This document shows, piece after piece, positions 33,173 through 41,238 of a stretch of DNA of 64,000 bases. The position numbers and the translations under genes were made by a program. Each line of letters opens with the position of its first letter. The stretch's first letter is position 1. The notes beneath the pieces are model-generated. The model did no database searches and was not told the origin of the DNA. It saw only the letters and a list, made by a program, of their open reading frames with translations. The DNA is from CAWIHK01 sp963835935 (GTDB lineage: Bacteria > Bacteroidota > Ignavibacteria > UBA10030 > CAVZMI01), in contig CAWIHK010000001.1 of NCBI GenBank assembly GCA_963835935.1, positions 1,116,001-1,180,000 of the forward strand, read 5' to 3'.

Positions 33173-33691
33173 TTAGTGTTGGTGATTCGAAATGAGGACG
33201 TTTAGTTCATCTTGTACCCGTTCTTTAAAATGCTGTGTTTGAAATGGATCTGATTTCAGCGATTGATACGCTTGAGCAAAGCGCTTCTGTAAATCGGAAA
33301 ATTGTTTCTTAAGTTCTTTTACCTGAAACTGCGGGTTAATGCGCATCTCACCCATTAACATTTCATGGTCAAATCTAATGTCGGCAAATTGGCTTTTTGA
33401 AGAATTCCATTCATCGAGTTTGTTGGAAACCCCAAGAGACTTGTGAACTATGGCGAGTAACGCGCCGAAACCTGCTAAGCCTGCCCAAACAACTTTAAAT
33501 TCTGGAAGCGTCCAGAGAGACCAGCCAGTTAATGCCGAACCAGAAGCTGTAACCGCGATAAGGATTTTGGAGATTTCATCAAATCTCTGCCATCGAAGGG
33601 TGAGGCTTTCGGCTAGCACTTCTTGATAATAAGTGTCGTAATAGGAATACCAAACCTCGTTCCAAAGTTTAGTGCGTTGATCGAGACGCAT
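33173..33691 (-). CDS. SLATT-like two-helix membrane protein
   Basis: 172 aa. An N-terminal helical segment (NEVWYSYYDTYYQEVLAESLTLRWQRFDEIS) precedes two adjacent hydrophobic helices (ISKILIAVTASGSALTGWSLW and VVWAGLAGFGALLAIVHKSLG). A long cytoplasmic helical region follows (ELKKQFSDLQKRFAQAYQSLKSDP). This 2TM plus cytosolic helix layout resembles the SLATT superfamily, proposed to form pores in conflict or defence systems, but no sensor domain is fused. AGGAGG precedes the ATG. It precedes the attC site at 32989-33060 and a micro-ORF. Confidence 0.6.
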   Translation of the reverse strand: MRLDQRTKLWNEVWYSYYDTYYQEVLAESLTLRWQRFDEISKILIAVTASGSALTGWSLWTLPEFKVVWAGLAGFGALLAIVHKSLGVSNKLDEWNSSKSQFADIRFDHEMLMGEMRINPQFQVKELKKQFSDLQKRFAQAYQSLKSDPFQTQHFKERVQDELNVLISNHQH

Positions 33692-34201
33692 ATATGAGTC
33701 CTCCTGATAAAGTAGTGCCGGTTAAACTATAATAATTAGATCGATTGAGTCGATCTTTTGCGCTTCAAAGCGTGAAAAGTGGAGAGTTAATTAATAAATT
33801 TGGAAATTCTAATCCACGTTTTTAAAGCTTCGATTTTATTCCTTACAACGCTCATTGTATGTTCTAACAAAAATGTTAAACAATGGTTATGAGAAAATCA
33901 AGTCCCAAAACAACTCGACTTCGCAACCCGCCACGAGTTGAGAATCTAAGTCATAAGTCGTTTTCAGATTTTATCGCCACAAAGAATTTCTAATTACAAT
34001 AACTATCACGAAAAACGATGCGTGTATTTTTGAAGAAATATTCGTACTCTTTTGTAGATTATAATTTGTTAAAGTCGTAGAATGAAGTCATTGTTGCGAA
34101 CGAAGTAAAGTAATTCGCTGTTTATAAAATCGTAACGGCATGTAAGATGCACTGTCGCGGGTGAGAACATTTTATATATTTAAAAATGCACGGAGGTTTA
34201 T
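33692..34201. other. 510-bp intergenic region with small palindromes
   Basis: No gene visible on either strand. Inverted repeats include GATCGA..TCGATC near 33741-33757 and CAACTCG..CGAGTTG near 33911-33938. It separates the minus-strand accessory block from the plus-strand core genes and should carry divergent promoters. No integrase or attI-like site was recognised. Confidence 0.4.
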
Positions 34202-34756
34202 ATGGCGCTTCTCGAATCAATCGATATCCCTATCGGTACTAAGATGCCGGAATTTGAATTGCCGGATCCAAGCGGGAAAAAATATTTGGGCAGTTCATTG
34301 TATGGGAAAAAAGGACTGCTCGTAATCATTACATGCAATCATTGTCCGTACGCAAAAGCGTTATGGCCGCGGACAATTCGAATCGCCGAAGTTGCCCGTA
34401 CGCTTGGAATTAATACAGTCGCAATCAATCCCAATATCAATCCATCATATCCGGAAGATGATCCGAAGGAGATGAAAAAGAAAATCGTGGAATGGAAAAT
34501 TCCTTTTCCATATTTGATCGACGAGAAACAAAATGTTGCGCGGGAATTTAAAGCACAATGTACGCCGGATATTTATCTTTTCAATCACAAGCAGGAACTC
34601 GTTTATCATGGCCGTGTTGATGATAACTGGCAGGACGAATCGAAAGTAACGAGCCGGGAATTATCGGATGCAGTCATAGCTCTTGCGAATGGAAAACCGA
34701 TTGCGGAAAAACAATATCCTGCAATGGGATGTTCTATAAAGTGGTCTACGACCTGA
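34202..34756 (+). CDS. Thioredoxin-fold redoxin (AhpC/TSA-like)
   Basis: 184 aa. Thioredoxin fold: GTKMPEFELPDPSGKKYLGSSLYGKKGLLVIITCNHCPYAKALWPR, with a CxxC (CNHC) at the position of the resolving/peroxidatic cysteines. The cis-Pro region is QCTPDIYLFNHKQELVYHGRVDD. The C terminus PAMGCSIKW is shared by a known group of bacterial thioredoxin-like proteins. Probably cytoplasmic (no signal peptide), reducing peroxides or disulfides. Strong GGAGG site. Confidence 0.85.
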   Translation: MALLESIDIPIGTKMPEFELPDPSGKKYLGSSLYGKKGLLVIITCNHCPYAKALWPRTIRIAEVARTLGINTVAINPNINPSYPEDDPKEMKKKIVEWKIPFPYLIDEKQNVAREFKAQCTPDIYLFNHKQELVYHGRVDDNWQDESKVTSRELSDAVIALANGKPIAEKQYPAMGCSIKWSTT

Positions 34757-34920
34757 AAGGAAAGTGTAGAGTGAGGGATGATGGAAGTTGCTTTTTTCCA
34801 ACTAGATTTTCACTTGACTTTGTGTAAAGAATTAATTAATTTTTAATAACTTCCTATAAAGTAAGTAACTTTAGGAAGTTTTGTGAAGAGTTTAACAGTA
34901 TTTACGCGAGAAATAGACGA

Positions 34921-36645
34921 TTGGCAGACGCTAAAACGCGAAAAGTGCTTGTGTTCGACGATCTGAAAAGAGGCGAGCCGTTTGTCGTCTACGAAACAAA
35001 CCAAGAAGAATCGAATAAGATTCCAACACACGAATCTATTGAAACTTTACAATCGACTTCATCAATACTGATAAGATCCGTTTCAATGCCAAAACAAGAA
35101 CAACCGATCGTGGAGTATAAGGTGACGGATTTTTTTGATTTGAATTCGGATTTCTCGCAACCGGAAAAGGAACCGCGCGCAGAATTTGATTTTCTTCTGG
35201 AAAAAGTTTTAGCAGTTGCCAAAGAGGTGCTCTTCGGCCACACGGCTGCATTTTTCTGGGCGAACCGCGACAAGCAAATGATGGTGTGCGAGGTTAAGAT
35301 AACCGATAGCGAAGTGTTCATGAAAGAACGCCGGTATCCTATGGGGCATGACCTCGTTAGTCAAATCGCACATAGCGGTAAACCGGAAGTAATCAGCCAT
35401 GTGAATCCGATTTCGGAAAAAGAATTACTCAGATACTATGAAGAAGTAGATTTTATTAAAGCGTTTGTTGGCGCACCGGTTTATTTCAACACGGCAGGCG
35501 GTGAACAAACCATTGTCGGCGTGCTGGCTGTCGATAGTAAAGCGGAAGACGCTTACGGTGCGGAAACACTTGCGTTGGTCGGACAATTCACAAAATTAAT
35601 TTCAGCGCTAATACGGAACTATACTGCAAAGTATGATTTGTTATTGGACTCCGAAGTTTTGTCGTCTGTTCGACGAATGCAGGAACGCTGGAAGTCGGAT
35701 CTCAGCGTACGATCAATAGTAGATGCTGTTTCGGAAGAAGCACAAAAACTTTTGAATTTTGATTTTCTCACGATAACGTTATACGATGATGTTCAACATC
35801 ATTGGATAGTGCGGAAAGTAGTTAATCGAACGCCTGAAAATTATATCATCACAAATCAAGTGATAGATTTTTCGCGAAGCATTGTTGGCGATGTGATCAG
35901 GCAGGGAGCTCCGAGTCAAATTGACGATCTCGAGAGGAAGACGTTGCCGCGTTTTATAGAAGGCGAACGAATAAAGGATGAAGGTTCATTTTTAAGCGTT
36001 CCTGTTAATTCTTCTAATAAATGCTACGGCGCGATCGGTATTGAAAGCCGGGTTCGTCATAATTTTAGTCAGAAGGAACTCGACACTCTAACGCGGCTTG
36101 CCGAAAATACTGCGGCGGCGCTAGAAATAGTTTACTTGAACGATATTGTCAAAGAATATGTTGTGGTGGATGAAGCAACACGTTCATTGACAAAAAAGCA
36201 ATTTCTGGCAATCCTTGATCAAGAAATATCTCGCGCCAACGATTCCGGATCTGAGCTTTGTTTGATGACAATCGCTGTCGATGGAATGAACGATTTCATC
36301 ACTCGTTACGGGAAAGACGGTTTTGATTTTGTTTTATTTAATGTTGCAAAAGTCCTGCGTCATAGCGTTAGGATTTATGATTCGGTCGGAAGATTGGATT
36401 TCAATCGATTTGGTATCATAGTGGTGAATACAATTCCGAACGAAGCGTATTTATGGGCGGAAAAAATCCGAAAGGCAATTGCAGGCACAGTTCTCACGGT
36501 CGAAGATAAAAAAATATCGGTTACCATCAGTTCGGGCATTTGTGGATTAAACCATGAAATGGACCGTGATTCTTTGATAAACAACACAGTTCATGTGTTG
36601 CAGAAGTGCATCGAAAGTGGCGGTAATATTGTAAGAGTATATTAA
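34921..36645 (+). CDS. GAF-GAF-degenerate GGDEF signalling protein
   Basis: 574 aa, no membrane segment. Two GAF sensor domains (about 85-230, with AFFWANRDKQMMVCEV and VGVLAVDSKAEDAYG; about 245-395, with LNFDFLTITLYDD and KCYGAIGIESRVRHNFSQKELDTLTRLAENTAAALE). A C-terminal cyclase-like fold follows (about 410-570). Where an active diguanylate cyclase has GG(D/E)EF, this protein reads GRLDFNRFG near residue 490, so catalysis is unlikely and it may only bind nucleotide or partners. The start TTG 34921 is uncertain: no ATG is in frame nearby and GTG 34945 is an alternative. The 63-aa zinc-ribbon gene follows after 18 bp. Confidence 0.83.
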   Translation: MADAKTRKVLVFDDLKRGEPFVVYETNQEESNKIPTHESIETLQSTSSILIRSVSMPKQEQPIVEYKVTDFFDLNSDFSQPEKEPRAEFDFLLEKVLAVAKEVLFGHTAAFFWANRDKQMMVCEVKITDSEVFMKERRYPMGHDLVSQIAHSGKPEVISHVNPISEKELLRYYEEVDFIKAFVGAPVYFNTAGGEQTIVGVLAVDSKAEDAYGAETLALVGQFTKLISALIRNYTAKYDLLLDSEVLSSVRRMQERWKSDLSVRSIVDAVSEEAQKLLNFDFLTITLYDDVQHHWIVRKVVNRTPENYIITNQVIDFSRSIVGDVIRQGAPSQIDDLERKTLPRFIEGERIKDEGSFLSVPVNSSNKCYGAIGIESRVRHNFSQKELDTLTRLAENTAAALEIVYLNDIVKEYVVVDEATRSLTKKQFLAILDQEISRANDSGSELCLMTIAVDGMNDFITRYGKDGFDFVLFNVAKVLRHSVRIYDSVGRLDFNRFGIIVVNTIPNEAYLWAEKIRKAIAGTVLTVEDKKISVTISSGICGLNHEMDRDSLINNTVHVLQKCIESGGNIVRVY

Positions 36646-36663
36646 CAGATGGAGTAATGACGT

Positions 36664-36855
36664 ATGGCAAAACAGCAATCATTTGCCGATAAGGCAACAA
36701 AACTTGCACAGCATGGTTTAAAATGCGATAAATGCGGACAACTTCGCGTTCCTACGCTTATTGTCGCTTCCGAGAAGACAACATCGGGAACAGTACGGTT
36801 TAATCAACGCCGAGTTCAAATTTGTAAGTGTAATGAAAAGGAATATTATTCCTGA
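36664..36855 (+). CDS. Small zinc-ribbon-like protein
   Basis: 63 aa. LKCDKCGQLR and a late CKCN supply four cysteines in two CxxC/CxC knuckles, about 30 residues apart, as in small Zn ribbons. The TFS/ribosomal-like size suggests nucleic-acid or protein binding; no family name recognised. It starts 18 bp after the GAF-GGDEF gene with a GGAG site, so the two are probably one operon, ended by the hairpin at 36918. Confidence 0.7.
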   Translation: MAKQQSFADKATKLAQHGLKCDKCGQLRVPTLIVASEKTTSGTVRFNQRRVQICKCNEKEYYS

Positions 36856-36917
36856 TTCGACAACAACACATCATTCGTTCACTATCAGCGTTTTCATGGA
36901 TAATTAATCATAAAACG

Positions 36918-36947
36918 GCACCGGTAGTTTCCGGTGCTGTTATGTTT
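36918..36947 (+). terminator. Hairpin terminator after the zinc-ribbon gene
   Basis: GCACCGG (36918-36924) and CCGGTGC (36931-36937) form a perfect 7-bp stem with a 6-nt loop, followed by a T-rich but interrupted tail (TGTTATGTTT). Likely ends the GAF-GGDEF transcript before the sigma-factor gene. Confidence 0.6.
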
Positions 36948-37077
36948 GTATCCGTTTTAGAATAATTGGAAAGCAACAAAGCGCTCAGCCACACGTCTAA
37001 GTATGGTAAGATGATGAAAGTGGACAATAAGTAATCTTCTTGTGTGAAATTATCAGGAATATAAACGGAAAGCGAAA

Positions 37078-37932
37078 GTGAAGATAAGCAAACAATATAC
37101 AAACCGCGAAAGCCAATCGCTCGATAAATATTTGCAGGAAATTGGAAAAGTTGAACTCCTCACAGCTAATGAGGAGATCGAGCTTGCTCGAAGAATAAAA
37201 AAAGGTGATCAGAAAGCGCTCGAAAAATTAACCAAAGCGAATTTGCGCTTTGTGGTCAGCGTTGCGAAACAATATCAGAATCAGGGTTTATCGTTAGGCG
37301 ATCTTATCAACGAGGGAAATCTTGGCCTCATTAAAGCGGCCAAGCGTTTCGACGAAACCAGGGGATTCAAATTTATTTCTTATGCCGTGTGGTGGATCCG
37401 GCAGTCGATTCTTCAGGCGCTGGCGGAACAATCCCGCATTGTGCGCTTGCCGCTTAATCGTGTAGGCGCGCTCAATAAAATTGGAAAAGCGTTTAGTACG
37501 CTTGAACAGGAATTTGAACGCGAACCAAGCGCAAGCGAATTAGCCGAAGAACTCGACATGTCGTTGTACGAGGTCGCCGATACGTTGAAAATATCCGGAC
37601 GGCATTTGTCGATGGATGCTCCATTCGCACAGGGAGAAGATAATCGTCTTCTCGATGTAATTCAGGATGAGCGTACACCGATGCCGGACAGCGAGCTGAT
37701 GAAAGAATCGCTGAGCCGAGAAGTTGAACGCGCTCTTTCTACCTTAAGCGACCGAGAAGCTGAAGTGATTCGTTTATACTTTGGATTAGGACGCGAACAC
37801 TCGCTGACTCTCGAAGAGATTGGAGAAAAATTCAACCTAACTCGCGAACGTGTACGCCAGATAAAAGAAAAAGCAATCAGGCGTCTACGTCACGCATCTC
37901 GAAGTAAAGCGTTGCGTGCTTACTTGGGATGA
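37078..37932 (+). CDS. rpoD: Primary sigma factor (sigma-70, short Bacteroidota/Chlorobi type)
   Basis: 284 aa. Region 1.2 (SLDKYLQEIGKVELLTANEEIELARRI), region 2 with core binding and -10 recognition (NLRFVVSVAKQYQNQGLSLGDLINEGNLGLIKAAKRFDETRGFKFISYAVWWIRQSI), region 3 (LPLNRVGALNKIGKAFSTLEQEF), and region 4.2 helix-turn-helix (LTLEEIGEKFNLTRERVRQIKEKAIRRLRH). The absence of region 1.1 and the ~285-aa length are as in Bacteroidota housekeeping sigma factors. The start is GTG with a weak GGAAAG site. This gene is the best lineage marker in the window. Confidence 0.93.
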   Translation: MKISKQYTNRESQSLDKYLQEIGKVELLTANEEIELARRIKKGDQKALEKLTKANLRFVVSVAKQYQNQGLSLGDLINEGNLGLIKAAKRFDETRGFKFISYAVWWIRQSILQALAEQSRIVRLPLNRVGALNKIGKAFSTLEQEFEREPSASELAEELDMSLYEVADTLKISGRHLSMDAPFAQGEDNRLLDVIQDERTPMPDSELMKESLSREVERALSTLSDREAEVIRLYFGLGREHSLTLEEIGEKFNLTRERVRQIKEKAIRRLRHASRSKALRAYLG

Positions 37933-37945
37933 GCAGACTCAAGTG

Positions 37946-38437
37946 ATGAACATTCTTCGTTCTGTACTTTTGTCGATGATAATAATATTTATAACGGGGT
38001 GTGCAGCTTCGGCACCCCGTTTTTTATCTTCGGAAGAAGCCGCACCTGATGAAATCCCCGCTTCACTCGATCGTCCTGAGTTAGTCCGTGAAATAATTAA
38101 CTACCTCGGCTCACCATACAAATACGGCGGCCATGCGGAAGAAGGCATCGATTGCTCGGCATTCACACAAGCCGTATTTGCCGACGTATTTTCAATCGAG
38201 ATTCCAAGATCTGTACAAGAGCAATTTAAAATCGGCAAACACGTGAGGAGAGAAAATCTTCTTCCGGGCGACCTTGTTTTTTTCCACACCAGCGGGCTAG
38301 GAGCATCCCATGTCGGTATCTATCTCGGCGACGATTTATTCGCGCATGCCAGTGTTAATGAAGGCGTGACTATCACTTCTTTAAATTCAAATTATTATCA
38401 AAAAAGGTTTTTCGGAGCAAAACGAGTTTTAAACTGA
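37946..38437 (+). CDS. NlpC/P60 lipoprotein, peptidoglycan endopeptidase
   Basis: From ATG 37946: a signal with lipobox IIIFITGCAAS, then an NlpC/P60 domain. Catalytic residues are Cys in EGIDCSAFTQAVF, His in GASHVGIYLGDDLF and His in AHASVNEGV. The frame could extend to TTG 37916, but that would overlap rpoD and spoil the signal peptide. 163 aa, close to the Spr/MepS type that cuts D-Glu-mDAP or D-Ala-mDAP bonds in peptidoglycan. It begins 13 bp after the sigma-factor gene. Confidence 0.9.
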   Translation: MNILRSVLLSMIIIFITGCAASAPRFLSSEEAAPDEIPASLDRPELVREIINYLGSPYKYGGHAEEGIDCSAFTQAVFADVFSIEIPRSVQEQFKIGKHVRRENLLPGDLVFFHTSGLGASHVGIYLGDDLFAHASVNEGVTITSLNSNYYQKRFFGAKRVLN

Positions 38438-38444
38438 CTTATTC

Positions 38445-38660
38445 ACTGATGTTACGCAAAATGATAATAATCATGAACTTTCGCGTTTATGGGTTACCTC
38501 GATAGAATCCGCCAAAGAGACTGGCGGATCACTCGATAACCGACACCTCGGCTATGCTCGGTGTCACAACAAATTAGCATGGTCACTGAGTGATCCCGAC
38601 GGAAGTCGGGATCGTATCGAAGTGACCACTACAGGAAATGGCTCTTTGCGTAACATCAGT
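38445..38660. mobile_element. MITE-like element of 216 bp with nested hairpins
   Basis: Perfect 16-bp terminal inverted repeats ACTGATGTTACGCAAA (38445-38460) and its reverse complement (38645-38660), flanked by direct repeats TATTC (38440-38444, 38661-38665). Inside are three hairpins: GGTTA..TAACC (38492-38541), GACACC..GGTGTC (38542-38565) and GGTCACT..AGTGACC with inner GATCCCGAC/GTCGGGATC (38581-38627). No ORF. Non-autonomous element presumably moved by a transposase in trans. Confidence 0.82.
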
Positions 38661-38808
38661 TATTCATTTTCTTTTCGTTTCCCGAATTTATCTTCTCATC
38701 TTAAAAACCTTCCATATCATTCCGACCGATTATTTTCACGAAAGTTAGTTAAAGAGAAACACTAAAACAGCCGATTATAATAGATGATGAGAAATTAAAG
38801 GAGAATGA

Positions 38809-39177
38809 ATGATCAAAGCTCTCGTCGTTGACGACGATCAAACTATTCGAATGATTATTAGACGCATACTTGTGGAATCACTTGGTTGGTCCGTGATCGA
38901 AGCAGGTAATGGGGAGGAAGGATTAGAGCAATATAAAAAAGGAGCTCCCGATATTGCTCTTATAGATCTGGAAATGCCGGGAATGGACGGTAGAGAGCTA
39001 TATTTAAGGCTACGGAAGGCGTATAAATCTGAATTAGTTCCTGTGGTCGTTGTAACCGGTATTAACGACAAAGAGCGAATTGTCTCATTGATAAAATCGG
39101 GAGTAAGCGAGATAATATTGAAACCGTTCGACAAGGTGAAAATGGTTGCACGATTAAAGGAGATTGTAAAAAAATAG
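38809..39177 (+). CDS. CheY-like response-regulator receiver protein
   Basis: 122 aa, a receiver domain alone. The acidic pocket is VVDDDQ (residues 7-12), the phospho-acceptor Asp is in ALIDLEMPGMDG near 53, the conserved Thr in VVTG near 80, and Lys in ILKPF near 105. No output domain. The AAAGGAG site is good. Partner kinase not in the window; the upstream GAF-GGDEF gene is not adjacent. Confidence 0.9.
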   Translation: MIKALVVDDDQTIRMIIRRILVESLGWSVIEAGNGEEGLEQYKKGAPDIALIDLEMPGMDGRELYLRLRKAYKSELVPVVVVTGINDKERIVSLIKSGVSEIILKPFDKVKMVARLKEIVKK

Positions 39178-39296
39178 AGCCCAACTCTCAAAGGGACAAA
39201 GATTAATTCATACCATTACTATTTTCTCTTCTAACTAGCCAAAATAATATTTCGATATTTATGGACATTAGGAATGATTTTTCTTGTATTTATGTT

Positions 39297-39325
39297 TTGA
39301 CAAATATACATTATATGGAAGAATT
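39297..39325 (+). promoter_or_regulatory. Possible promoter upstream of def
   Basis: TTGACA at 39297-39302, then 17 bp, then AGAATT at 39320-39325. The -35 is perfect for sigma-70 but the -10 is poor, and the lineage may use another consensus. Confidence 0.3.
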
Positions 39326-39432
39326 GACTCGGAATGGTAAACACTGCCTGTGAGATGACTATATATCGGAAACTGGTCGTGGAGGAATTGAGTCTCGCAC
39401 ATCGGAAGTGAGAAGTTTATAAGGAGGATGTT

Positions 39433-39984
39433 GTGGCGGTCTTACCGATTTATTTGGTGGGTGCCGAAATATTGCACAAGAAAGCTCGGCCAATCGAACA
39501 AATTGACTCGGATATCATCCACCTTGCGTACGATATGATGGATACGATGCACAATGCTAATGGTGTCGGACTTGCGGCAAATCAGGTTGGAATATTAAAA
39601 AGAATAATTACGATCGACATTTCCGGAACAGATGAAGCAGAGGGAACGAAACCACTCGTTCTTATCAACCCGGAAATTTTATCCGAAGATGGAGAATCGG
39701 TCATGGAAGAAGGATGTTTGAGCCTGCCGGAATTGCGCAATGAAGTCACTCGTGCGGATACAATCAGGGTTCGATTTCGTGACATTAATTTCCATCAGCA
39801 TGAAATGGAAGCCGTGGGCTTCCTTTCGCGTGTCATCCAGCATGAAATCGATCATCTCAACGGCATAGTTTTCATCGATCATTTAAGCGCTACTAAACGA
39901 CGTTTATTGCGAAGTCGGGTGTTGAAAATAAAAAAAGGTGAAGTCGAAACCTCGTATCCTGTGGCAACAAGTGTGATTGCATAA
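39433..39984 (+). CDS. def: Peptide deformylase
   Basis: Removes the formyl group from nascent N-formylmethionine proteins. The three motifs are intact: NGVGLAANQVG, EEGCLSLPEL and QHEIDHLNG (HExxH type metal site). GTG start with an AAGGAGG site. The next gene, fmt, adds that formyl group to Met-tRNA; the pair is conserved in many bacteria. Confidence 0.96.
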   Translation: MAVLPIYLVGAEILHKKARPIEQIDSDIIHLAYDMMDTMHNANGVGLAANQVGILKRIITIDISGTDEAEGTKPLVLINPEILSEDGESVMEEGCLSLPELRNEVTRADTIRVRFRDINFHQHEMEAVGFLSRVIQHEIDHLNGIVFIDHLSATKRRLLRSRVLKIKKGEVETSYPVATSVIA

Positions 39985-40003
39985 TGAACCGTCGGACGAC
40001 TCT

Positions 40004-40927
40004 ATGAAAATTGTGTTTATGGGAACTCCTGAATTTGCCGTTCCAAGTCTTGCAATACTTCTTGACCGGGGACACACAATTCAGGCCGTTGTGACTGCAC
40101 CCGATAAAGCGCGAGGCCGAGGCCAGGAAATTTCTTGCACTCCAGTTAAAAATTTCGCTTTAGCAAGATCATTGCCTGTTTTACAACCGGAAAATTTAAA
40201 GAGCCCGGATTTTATTGATTCATTGAAGTTGTTGGAAGCCGATCTTTTTGTGGTGGTAGCTTTCCGGATTCTCCCGCGTGAGATATATACGATCCCTCCG
40301 AAAGGAACTATTAATCTTCATGCTTCATTATTGCCGAAGTATCGCGGAGCAGCGCCAATCAACTGGGCTCTGATGAATGGAGAAAAAGAAACCGGTGTTA
40401 CAACTTTTTTCTTGCAGGATAAAGTAGATACCGGTGAGATGATAATGCAGGAAAGAATTTTAATCGGGGAGAATGAAACTGCCGGCGAATTGTGTGACCG
40501 GCTTATGAGTCTCGGAGCTGAAGTTTTATTTCGAACAGTTTGGTCAATCAAACACGAGCAGGTGCAGGTGCAGAAGCAAGATGATGCATTGGCAACTGCT
40601 GCGCCGAAAATATTCCGGGAACAATGCGTTGTTGATTGGTCGAAACCTGCAAGAGAAGTCCACAATTTTATACGCGGGCTGTCACCGGTTCCTGGAGCGT
40701 ATACAAAAATCGATTCAAAAATCTTGAAGATTTATCGCACTGTAATAAGTTCTCAAACCTCTACAACGGATCCGGGAGCAATCGTAATCGACCAAGGTAA
40801 GATTTATGTCAATACAGGAAACGGTGTGCTTGAAATTCGTGAATTACAGCTTGAAGGCAAAAAAAGGATGGAAACAACAAAGTTTCTTCGCGGTTTTCAA
40901 CCCCCCGATCATTTCAAATTTGGATAA
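40004..40927 (+). CDS. fmt: Methionyl-tRNA formyltransferase
   Basis: Transfers formyl from 10-formyl-THF to initiator Met-tRNA. KIVFMGTPEFAVPSL starts the Rossmann-like domain; the hallmark SLLPKYRGAAPINWALMNGEKETGVTTF carries the catalytic Asn-His-Asp neighbourhood. The C-terminal OB-like domain includes VHNFIRGLSPVPGAYT. ATG 40004 is chosen over the overlapping TTG at 39977, since homologues start at MKIVFMGTP. 307 aa, standard length. Confidence 0.95.
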   Translation: MKIVFMGTPEFAVPSLAILLDRGHTIQAVVTAPDKARGRGQEISCTPVKNFALARSLPVLQPENLKSPDFIDSLKLLEADLFVVVAFRILPREIYTIPPKGTINLHASLLPKYRGAAPINWALMNGEKETGVTTFFLQDKVDTGEMIMQERILIGENETAGELCDRLMSLGAEVLFRTVWSIKHEQVQVQKQDDALATAAPKIFREQCVVDWSKPAREVHNFIRGLSPVPGAYTKIDSKILKIYRTVISSQTSTTDPGAIVIDQGKIYVNTGNGVLEIRELQLEGKKRMETTKFLRGFQPPDHFKFG

Positions 40928-40996
40928 TGATGAATAAAACAATTCCCGTTGTTGACGACTTATCTTACAATATTTTCATGGCTCTTTTCTGGAGTC

Positions 40997-41107
40997 ATGA
41001 TTTATAAACTTTATCATGAGAGATTTAAAATAAAATCTTTCATAAAAACCATCCTCTTGATTGCTCTTGGCCCCATCGGAATTCTCAGCGCTTATAAAGT
41101 CAGCTGA
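40997..41107 (+). CDS. Possible 36-residue hydrophobic peptide
   Basis: ATG 40997 opens MIYKLYHERFKIKSFIKTIL, continuing with LIALGPIGILSAYKVS and TGA. A basic N terminus followed by a hydrophobic stretch could be a small membrane peptide. GGAG is only 2 nt before the ATG, so initiation is doubtful. It sits in the otherwise gene-free 312-bp gap between fmt and the DUF4905 gene. Confidence 0.25.
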   Translation: MIYKLYHERFKIKSFIKTILLIALGPIGILSAYKVS

Positions 41108-41238
41108 CGAATCATTTTTTATATTGTTCTTTATTTATAATCACATTTTACATTCGTCTGAAATCTAAAATCCAAATCTTGATAATCATCTCAAAAAATA
41201 TTATTTTATTTAATTATTTTTCTCGTCCGGTTTAACCC

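Noticed and set aside
33891..33945. attI or integrase remnant upstream of the SLATT-like gene
   Set aside because: Only short palindromes; no tyrosine-recombinase motif in any frame of 33.7-34.2 kb.
36375..36587. Small antisense frame within the GAF-GGDEF gene
   Set aside because: Shadow of the real gene; composition follows the sense codons.
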